From Mogibacterium sp. (GTDB lineage Bacteria; Bacillota; Clostridia; Peptostreptococcales; Anaerovoracaceae), in NCBI GenBank assembly GCA_017512365.1, contig JAFWGQ010000009.1, forward strand, positions 1-55,846: 55,846 nt of DNA, given 5' to 3'. The notes beneath the pieces were generated by a model that was not told the origin of the DNA, ran no database searches, and worked only from the letters and a program-made list of their open reading frames with translations. The translations under genes and the position numbers were made by a program. Shown here in pieces: positions 50,580 through 55,846 of this stretch (positions are counted from its first letter, which is position 1; every line of letters begins with the position of its first letter).

Positions 50580-51849
50580 ATCGCTCGACTCCACGACTTT
50601 TATTCCTCAGCAGGCGTTCAGCGCGCTTCTTCTCGCGCTCTGCAATCATCTTTTCTCTTTCAGCTTGTTCTCTTGCAGCTTTGTCTCTGAAGAGATCCTT
50701 CAACTTATTCACGAAAGCTGTGACCAGCTCAGGGAAGTGTTCCATTGCATCCAGAAACGGCCTTGTCTTCTCGGTAAGTTCTTCATACTTCTTACTGAGA
50801 TTCTCATACCTTGTGCTGTATCTCTCGAAGCCATCTCTGTAGTACTCAACAGTCCTTTGCATATCCCACAGCCTTGTCCTGCTCGTCAGACCCTCCTTGG
50901 CAAGAGAGGTGAGCTCTTCATAGTCTTCACCGGAGAGAACGACCTTGCCTGTGAGGTTCTTCTTGCCAAGGCCGTCGATATCTTCATACCTTGTCTTTGC
51001 CTCAAGTGCCGGCTCATACTGCAGCCTGGTCTGCTCTATGCGTCCCTCTATTTCGGAAAGCCTTTCCTTGTCCTTCTCTATCTTGAATTGAAGAGTATCA
51101 AGATGCTCAGCGGTGCTGCCTTTTTCTCCGCGTTCAAATCCTGTGAAGCCATGACTGATCATGTGCTCATACACTTCATCCTGCAGTATGCTGTAGGACT
51201 TTCTGTACTTCGGCTTGCCGTTGGCTCTCAGTACTATTTCACCATGCTCATCCGTCTCAGGAATATTCGATGCCCACTTCTTTGAGTGGCTCACCTGATG
51301 GATCACTTCCTTCACTGTTCCTCTCAGCTCAGGATCCTTGCACCTCTTGCTCCATCTGATCTCCTTGTCCACGACAGGGATCACCATGGCATGAAGGTGG
51401 TAGTGGTACACATCTTTGCCGAACCTCTCGCTTGCCTCTGTGTTCAGCTCATCAGCATGCATGACTGCAGAGACTATGTTGTCTGCTCCGAACTTCTTCT
51501 CTATGAAACGGTATGCTTCCTCATAGAACTTCTTCGCATACTCATAGCCTCCGTGATCTTCAAAGTATGTCGTGTTGACATCGATGATGATCTCGTCGAG
51601 CAGGGTAGCATCCTCCCGAAGTCCTCTGGTGGAGATCACTCCCTCGGCCTCGAGCCTCCTGAAGATCTCAGTGTAGGTCTCATCCCCCGGATTCTTGAAG
51701 TGGATGTTGTACCTGCTCATCTCAGTTATAACGTTCTCATTGCCGTAGCTTTGGTTCCTGCGCTCATTGTGCCTGTAGATCTTATCCAGCCCTGAGGCTT
51801 TATACTGCACAACTCTCGCGCAGGACATGTCCGGCTTCTTTGCTGCCAT
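50578..51849 (-). CDS. MobV-family relaxase (plasmid recombination/mobilisation protein)
   Basis: 423 residues from ATG 51849, with AAAGGAGG 7 nt upstream (an ATG two codons earlier is too close). Motif I is IYRHNERRN with His27, equivalent to the nucleophilic His22 of pMV158 MobM. The metal-binding motif is AVMHADELNTEASERFGKD followed by VYHYHLHA (His131, Glu134, His149, His151, His153). The C-terminal 170 residues are coiled coil, as usual. It nicks oriT and leads the strand into a recipient, using another element's conjugation machinery, as no type IV genes are present. Confidence 0.92.
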   Translation of the reverse strand: MAAKKPDMSCARVVQYKASGLDKIYRHNERRNQSYGNENVITEMSRYNIHFKNPGDETYTEIFRRLEAEGVISTRGLREDATLLDEIIIDVNTTYFEDHGGYEYAKKFYEEAYRFIEKKFGADNIVSAVMHADELNTEASERFGKDVYHYHLHAMVIPVVDKEIRWSKRCKDPELRGTVKEVIHQVSHSKKWASNIPETDEHGEIVLRANGKPKYRKSYSILQDEVYEHMISHGFTGFERGEKGSTAEHLDTLQFKIEKDKERLSEIEGRIEQTRLQYEPALEAKTRYEDIDGLGKKNLTGKVVLSGEDYEELTSLAKEGLTSRTRLWDMQRTVEYYRDGFERYSTRYENLSKKYEELTEKTRPFLDAMEHFPELVTAFVNKLKDLFRDKAAREQAEREKMIAEREKKRAERLLRNKSRGVER

Positions 51850-51870
51850 ACGCATTCCTCCTTTCTAAAA

Positions 51871-51946
51871 CTGCGGGGCGAAGCCGGTTACACAACATTC
51901 CTGCTGAATGTGTGTAACCCACTATGACACTTTCAGCTTCGCTGCA
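51871..51946 (-). other. Predicted origin of transfer (oriT) of MobV type
   Basis: Just upstream of the relaxase gene. On the minus strand ATAGTGGGTTACAC resembles the pMV158 MobM nick region ATAGTGTGTTATAC (nick between G and TTA). It lies at the base of an inverted repeat: GGTTACACAACATTC (51886-51900) against GAATGTGTGTAACC (51906-51919), one bulged base, 5-nt loop. An outer GCGAAGC/GCTTCGC pair (51878 and 51936) encloses both. Confidence 0.7.
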
Positions 51947-51988
51947 AAGATGTCGTGGGCAAGGCTTTCCCCCTTGACTCCCTGCGGA

Positions 51989-52131
51989 AACGAAAAAGAG
52001 GAGCAATGCAGGTGCAGCCACCTTAATTACTCCTCTTCGTTCGCATGAATGCTCACGGAGATCAAGCCCTGACCGGGCGCTGATCTCATATCGTTTCCGA
52101 CGCCGCTGTAATAAAAATGGAGCCAGCGGCG
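51989..52131. repeat. Cluster of three strong hairpins beside oriT
   Basis: Hairpin 1: AACGAA..AGAGGAG (51989-52003) with CTCCTCTTCGTT (52030-52041), enclosing AGGTG-CAGC-CACCT. Hairpin 2: GAGATCA with TGATCTC (52058-52087), enclosing GCCC/GGGC. Hairpin 3: CGCCGCTG with CAGCGGCG (52101-52131). No gene fits this 300-bp gap. It may be a single-strand origin, part of oriT, or a structured leader RNA. Confidence 0.6.
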
Positions 52132-52155
52132 GTGCTCCTGCGTGAAAAACTATTC

Positions 52156-52332
52156 TCATTCTTTCTTCTTCCTCCTCTTAGAACTGTACTTGGGACATGA
52201 AATGATCACGGCACGGAAGCTCTGCTTACACTCGCGATTACAATTCCTGCAGAGCTCGTTGTAGCTTATCCTCCCGTTATCATCTAGATAGAAGTCCCAT
52301 TCAATCTTATTTTTCTTTGACATCCTCGGCAT
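52156..52332 (-). CDS. Small Cys-rich (zinc-ribbon-like) protein
   Basis: 58 residues from ATG 52332 with GGAGGTG upstream. It has CRNCNRECKQSF and a later SCPKY, four Cys in a CX2CX3CX12C-like pattern that could bind zinc, and a very basic end (SSKRRKKKE). Such small basic proteins are common on Gram-positive mobile elements and may bind DNA. Function unknown. Confidence 0.6.
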   Translation of the reverse strand: MPRMSKKNKIEWDFYLDDNGRISYNELCRNCNRECKQSFRAVIISCPKYSSKRRKKKE

Positions 52333-52483
52333 ATTTATCACCTCCGATCTTCATTATGATGTCTTCATAAAAGAAATAACGACCAATATAAAACGCCCAC
52401 CTAGCCGGGAGAAAATGTATGATCTCGGGGCGAAAATGAACGTTTTTCTTCGCTGTAACGCGATAAAAATGTTTAAAGGGAGA

Positions 52484-52520
52484 ACGATACAACGATACCT
52501 TGGATCAGCTTTAAAGCTGA
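52484..52520. repeat. Direct repeat and 16-bp perfect palindrome
   Basis: ACGATAC occurs at 52484-52490 and 52492-52498. TCAGCTTTAAAGCTGA (52505-52520) is a perfect palindrome. Both lie just left of the CGACAA repeat array. Confidence 0.6.
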
Positions 52521-52549
52521 ATTAGACGATGCTTATCTCTAATATATAT

Positions 52550-52881
52550 CGACAAATCATATGCCAAATTGTTCCGACAATGTTCCGACAATTATGAATT
52601 ATTTCAAAGTATTTTTCACCAAACATTGTGCTATGAACCATAGTTATTCATCTACTTATTATCGACAATGCTATAGCCAAAATGTTCCTATGAAATACTA
52701 TTTATTAATAGTTGTTCTTGTAATTGTTGTGATAGTAGCCTCTATTATCTAACGACAGAACATATTAATTATTGTTCCTCCTCTTAATTCTAACCATTAC
52801 TTTTCTTGAAGTTCTCACATCTAACACATTATATACAGTTAACGTACAAAATTAACGACAAAGTCTTAGCCAAATTGTTCC
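52550..52881 (+). repeat. Array of four 26-bp spaced direct repeats (iteron-like)
   Basis: Core: CGACAA, 7 variable bases, GCCAAA, W, TGTTCC. Copies start at 52550, 52663 and 52856; a fourth at 52753 (CGACAG..TAATTA.T.TGTTCC) is degenerate but keeps the exact spacing. Starts are 113, 90 and 103 bp apart. Copy 1 runs into an 11-bp perfect tandem duplication, GTTCCGACAAT twice (52571-52592). The region is very AT-rich and non-coding. Confidence 0.75.
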
Positions 52882-53285
52882 TATATACGTTATTTACCAT
52901 ATCTGTTGAGTCTGTAGAAATATCTTGGAGTGATCGATGATATCAGCAATAGGTAAGCGAAGTAGACTAAAGAAGTCGGAGAACGAGAGATATTATAATA
53001 ATCAATGTAAGGTCTATGAATAAGGTTCCAGACTGTAAGAGCCCGACATCATGTTCACTGAGGGGCCAGACAACGAAGATGATAAAGACTGTGTGGACAG
53101 AAACATATCAGAGCACATAAACACGGTGTTTCCTTGAGAGGCAAATTCGCAAGACCAGCTATCTTTGGACTAGATAGTCTTTGATACCATATCAATTATT
53201 AGCACACAATGTGATATTATTTGATTGTGCTGTCATACTACATCATAACCAAATGATTTTTCAGCGTGGAAGTGGAGCGGAAACA
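52882..53285. other. Non-coding leader region of the cargo gene
   Basis: I find no gene here. A TATAAT (52994-52999) without a good -35 may start a long leader or small RNA. CTATCT/AGATAG (53158-53175) is a small inverted repeat. AGCACACAAT and ATTGTGCT (53201-53231) form an imperfect dyad overlapping a possible promoter (TTGATT 53221, CATAAC 53244, spacing 17), which would suit a repressor site for the cargo gene. Confidence 0.4.
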
Positions 53286-55817
53286 ATGATTATAGATAAT
53301 AACGTAATAAAACAATACAAAGGAACTGATAAATCTGTAACTATTCCTAAAGGGGTTAGGCGGATTGATGATTTTGCATTTGAGAATTCACCTATTGAAG
53401 AAATCAAGTTTGACGACTCATCTCTGAAAATAGTTGGAGAGTATGCATTTAGAAATTCGGCCTTAATAAAAGAAATACTTCTTCCGGACTCTGTTATTTC
53501 AATAGGAACAGGAGCGTTCAAGGGGTGTACTAGTTTAGAGCGTTTATTTATTCCCCCTTCAGTACTCGACATTGATGGGGAAATATTAAGTGATGGTTGT
53601 AAAACAATTATTATCGGAGAAAGCAATAGTTCAGCAGAGGAATACGCAAATTCGAGGAATATACTATTTAAAGTCGGTTATCGTAGTAGCTTGCAATCTG
53701 GAATTAAGGAGGAAAATAATCCAACCACAATTATCTTTAACATATTTGGTGTAAAAGTAAATTGCTCAAAAGGATTCCCTGTATTTCTTGCTAACAAGAA
53801 ATACTATGAGGGCGAAAAGGCAAAACTATATAATTCCGTATTAGCAATGTTACCGTCTAGTACTAAAGCGAATTCAAAATATGACAAGGAACTGATATAT
53901 AAACAATGTGATACTACAGTTAATCGTCTTAAGTCACATAAAATAGTTGTAACTCGGGATCAAGTTTTAAATATGGTCGCTGATTCTGTCTTAAGCATCT
54001 TCCAGATATTAGGAAAGTATTATGAGCTAGCAACAGATGTAAAAAATGGGCTTAATACTGATATTACAAACATGCGGAATGAATTAGATGCTGAAGCTGC
54101 AAGAAAAATCACTGGCGTAAACTATGGTGTAATAGGCGGTCCGCTTGATATGGTTTTGTATAGCCTTGACAATGCTATAGCAGCAAGAAGACAGTATAAT
54201 CGAGCTGTTAGCGAGGCACAAGCCTTAGATAACCAATATACGAACCAGCTAACCTCTAAAGCAGATAGGATTATAGCAAGCCTATATAAAGAAGTCCAAC
54301 CTCTTGTTAAAGATGCAGTTAACTCCTTCGCGGATGCTTTGTGCTATGCTGAAAACAGGATACTTAGTGATTCAGAACTCATGGATTTAGATAGCATTAA
54401 TAATGTAGATGAAGCGAAATCTAGCAAGTTTTTTAGTAGTATAAAAAGTAATGATGAGGATGCTGACTATAAAATAGGGTTGGCTCTTAAGAATAATCCC
54501 TACAATATAGCTTTGTATAAAAGGGCCTTTGAATTAGGGCTTGTTTCATCGGATTTGCTTCAAATGATTAGCTTTTTAGGGCTTGATAAAGAGTTAAAGG
54601 AAGAAATAGATGATTATTTCTATGAAAAAATACGGTCTTGCAGTAGTGTAAAGGAATGCATAAAGTTGCTTTTCGATAACAAAGAACTGATGAGTAATCA
54701 GGTTCAGAAGTATTTGTTATCAAGTGTTACTACAAATATAGCCGATGCAAAAAAGGAGTTTCTTTCAAGAAATATAGCTTCTGACGCTGGTACTAGAGAA
54801 TACTGTGAAGGATCATTAAAAAGTGTTGTTGAAAAAGAACCATATACAGAACTATACACATACTGCAACTCAGATAGAGAATTGTCTGCTTTGGCATTAC
54901 CTACATACAATGAATTGGTTAATGATTGGATAAAGACAAGAGAAAAAATAGAAAAAGCTTATGGAGAGTATGATGTAATAAGTAGTGTAGCTTATTGGCA
55001 TGTCGATGAAGAGATAGAGTATAAGGAGATTAAAAGTATTCTCAACTCTAATGAGGAAAATGCCGTTGATACAAGAGAACTTATTGTTCGATTAGAAAAA
55101 CTTAAGAATTATAAAGATAGTTCGGAGTTGCTCGACTATGTAAATAATCTTAGATTTGATAAGGAATACTTGGACTGCATCAATAGAATAGAAGAGGCTA
55201 CCACGCTAGAAGAATTCAACGATATAATAAATAGACTCTCTGGAATGAAGCATTACAAGGAAAGTGATTTATATATAAGCAAAGCAGAAGAGAAAAGACT
55301 GATAATAGAAAAAACTTTAGAAAAGGAAGAATTACGCCTGTTACAGGAGCAATTTGAGGAAGCTCGTTCAGACATTGAATACGAAGAGATTGAAAGAGCT
55401 CTTCGTCGCAATATCAACAAAAGAGACTATGCGGATCTATTAAGACAGGTTACTTTGAAAAAAAATGCAAAGTTACGGGAGAAAGCAGAGAGTGCGTTAT
55501 CAGTAGCAACCAGTAAGGAAGACTATGTGGCAATAAGGACAATGCTGATACCAAGAAGCGATGAGCCAGGTATTAAGGATCTTTTTTTACAAGTAATTGG
55601 AAAAATAAATGAAATAGAAGCAGCAGAAGCCTGTATTCAAATAATGGAGCAGGCTGAGTCTGCTAACTCAGTGGAAGACTATACGGATATTATAAGAAGC
55701 CTTGCACTAATGCTCATGTACGGTAAGGAAGCAAGCAACCGAAAACAAGAGATAGACCGCCAGCACTACACTATTCCGAACCAAAGACCAAAAGATAAGC
55801 ATTGTGGGAAAATCTAA
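53286..55817 (+). CDS. Cargo protein: BspA-like leucine-rich repeats plus long helical-repeat region
   Basis: 843 residues from ATG 53286, which has GTGGAG 8 nt upstream; the frame is open 35 codons further without a ribosome site. Residues about 1-120 are BspA-type LRR_5 repeats (GVRRIDDFAFENSPIEEI, SLKIVGEYAFRNS, IGTGAFKGCTSLERLF). The middle (150-560) is mostly helical and unrecognised. Residues about 560-843 contain helical repeats with the YKDS motif (KNYKDSSELLDYVN, KHYKESDLYISKAE), common in Firmicutes proteins of unknown role. No signal or membrane segment, so it is cytoplasmic. It is far more AT-rich than the chromosome genes, so recently acquired. A defence role is possible from position only. 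Confidence 0.75.
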   Translation: MIIDNNVIKQYKGTDKSVTIPKGVRRIDDFAFENSPIEEIKFDDSSLKIVGEYAFRNSALIKEILLPDSVISIGTGAFKGCTSLERLFIPPSVLDIDGEILSDGCKTIIIGESNSSAEEYANSRNILFKVGYRSSLQSGIKEENNPTTIIFNIFGVKVNCSKGFPVFLANKKYYEGEKAKLYNSVLAMLPSSTKANSKYDKELIYKQCDTTVNRLKSHKIVVTRDQVLNMVADSVLSIFQILGKYYELATDVKNGLNTDITNMRNELDAEAARKITGVNYGVIGGPLDMVLYSLDNAIAARRQYNRAVSEAQALDNQYTNQLTSKADRIIASLYKEVQPLVKDAVNSFADALCYAENRILSDSELMDLDSINNVDEAKSSKFFSSIKSNDEDADYKIGLALKNNPYNIALYKRAFELGLVSSDLLQMISFLGLDKELKEEIDDYFYEKIRSCSSVKECIKLLFDNKELMSNQVQKYLLSSVTTNIADAKKEFLSRNIASDAGTREYCEGSLKSVVEKEPYTELYTYCNSDRELSALALPTYNELVNDWIKTREKIEKAYGEYDVISSVAYWHVDEEIEYKEIKSILNSNEENAVDTRELIVRLEKLKNYKDSSELLDYVNNLRFDKEYLDCINRIEEATTLEEFNDIINRLSGMKHYKESDLYISKAEEKRLIIEKTLEKEELRLLQEQFEEARSDIEYEEIERALRRNINKRDYADLLRQVTLKKNAKLREKAESALSVATSKEDYVAIRTMLIPRSDEPGIKDLFLQVIGKINEIEAAEACIQIMEQAESANSVEDYTDIIRSLALMLMYGKEASNRKQEIDRQHYTIPNQRPKDKHCGKI

Positions 55818-55838
55818 ACTTTTGGATTTTCCTACAAT
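55801..55838. repeat. 14-bp inverted repeat across the cargo stop codon
   Basis: ATTGTGGGAAAATC and GATTTTCCTACAAT pair along 14 bp (one G-T) with a 10-nt loop that contains the stop codon TAA and CTTTTG. No T-run follows within the window. It could be a terminator, an RNA-stability hairpin or an element-end repeat. Confidence 0.65.
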
Positions 55839-55846
55839 GCCAACTA

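Noticed and set aside
51800-52159. A 119-codon minus-strand frame over oriT and the relaxase start
   Set aside because: It overlaps the relaxase start, the oriT hairpin and the structured DNA; the peptide is Arg/Pro-rich without any family pattern.
52561-52752. A 63-codon frame through repeats 1 and 2
   Set aside because: It runs across two repeat copies and the tandem duplication with no ribosome site; only its last 20 codons look unusual and are listed as a finding.
52550-52881. CRISPR array
   Set aside because: The conserved part is split by variable bases, the spacing of 90-113 bp is too long and irregular, copies are too few, and no cas gene is present.

Overview
The window looks like a chromosomal segment of a moderately GC-rich anaerobic member of the Clostridia (Firmicutes). 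The pointers are an S-box (SAM-I) riboswitch on metK, ScpA/ScpB, a LytTR/DUF3021 pair, butyrate kinase, a biotin-dependent pyruvate carboxylase, an anaerobic NrdG activase, lipoproteins and surface proteins with Gram-positive signals, and strong AGGAGG-type ribosome binding sites. I cannot fix the family from sequence alone.

Layout. 1-4.3 kb: the tail of a surface protein, a secreted Ig-like/transglutaminase-like protein, and nrdG plus an RlmL-like rRNA methyltransferase flanked by two short double-glycine-leader peptides. 4.3-9.3 kb: co-directional housekeeping genes (lipase-like hydrolase, A24 prepilin peptidase, truA, scpA, scpB, an RluB-type pseudouridine synthase). 9.3-10.8 kb: a scar where the start of a MATE transporter is joined to the end of a glycosyltransferase, then a RelB/RelE-type toxin-antitoxin pair with a palindromic operator. 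10.8-16 kb (minus): a complete branched-chain amino-acid ABC transporter, with a stray 21-bp livH-like scrap between livK and livH. 16-19.6 kb (minus): a cytidylate-kinase-like protein, an AlaX-type editing protein, a 0.3-kb gap with four DnaA-box-like sites, and an orphan gene. 19.6-24.6 kb: S-box riboswitch, metK, dut and two flavoproteins. 24.6-27.6 kb (minus): an EAL protein, dapB and dCMP deaminase. 27.7-41 kb (plus): DUF2207 protein, typA, pyc, buk, a large EAL/degenerate-GGDEF protein, a secreted transglutaminase-like protein and an esterase.

41-46.9 kb is accessory and partly decayed: an integrase fragment, an unidentified fragment, a lipoprotein, the LytTR/DUF3021 regulatory pair, a duplicated-domain surface protein, a small membrane protein and the tail of a diguanylate cyclase.

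46.9 kb to the end is an apparent integrative mobilizable element. Its left edge is an intact tRNA-Ser(GGA). Then come a tyrosine integrase, a RepA-like ATPase, an HTH protein, a MobV relaxase with a recognisable oriT-like site, a small Cys-rich protein, an AT-rich non-coding kilobase with four copies of a 26-bp spaced repeat, and an AT-rich cargo gene for an 843-residue cytoplasmic protein (BspA-like leucine-rich repeats plus helical repeats). The far end of the element is not in the window. The least explained parts are the cargo protein, the repeat array next to it, the structured DNA beside oriT, the two GG-leader peptides and the DnaA-box cluster.
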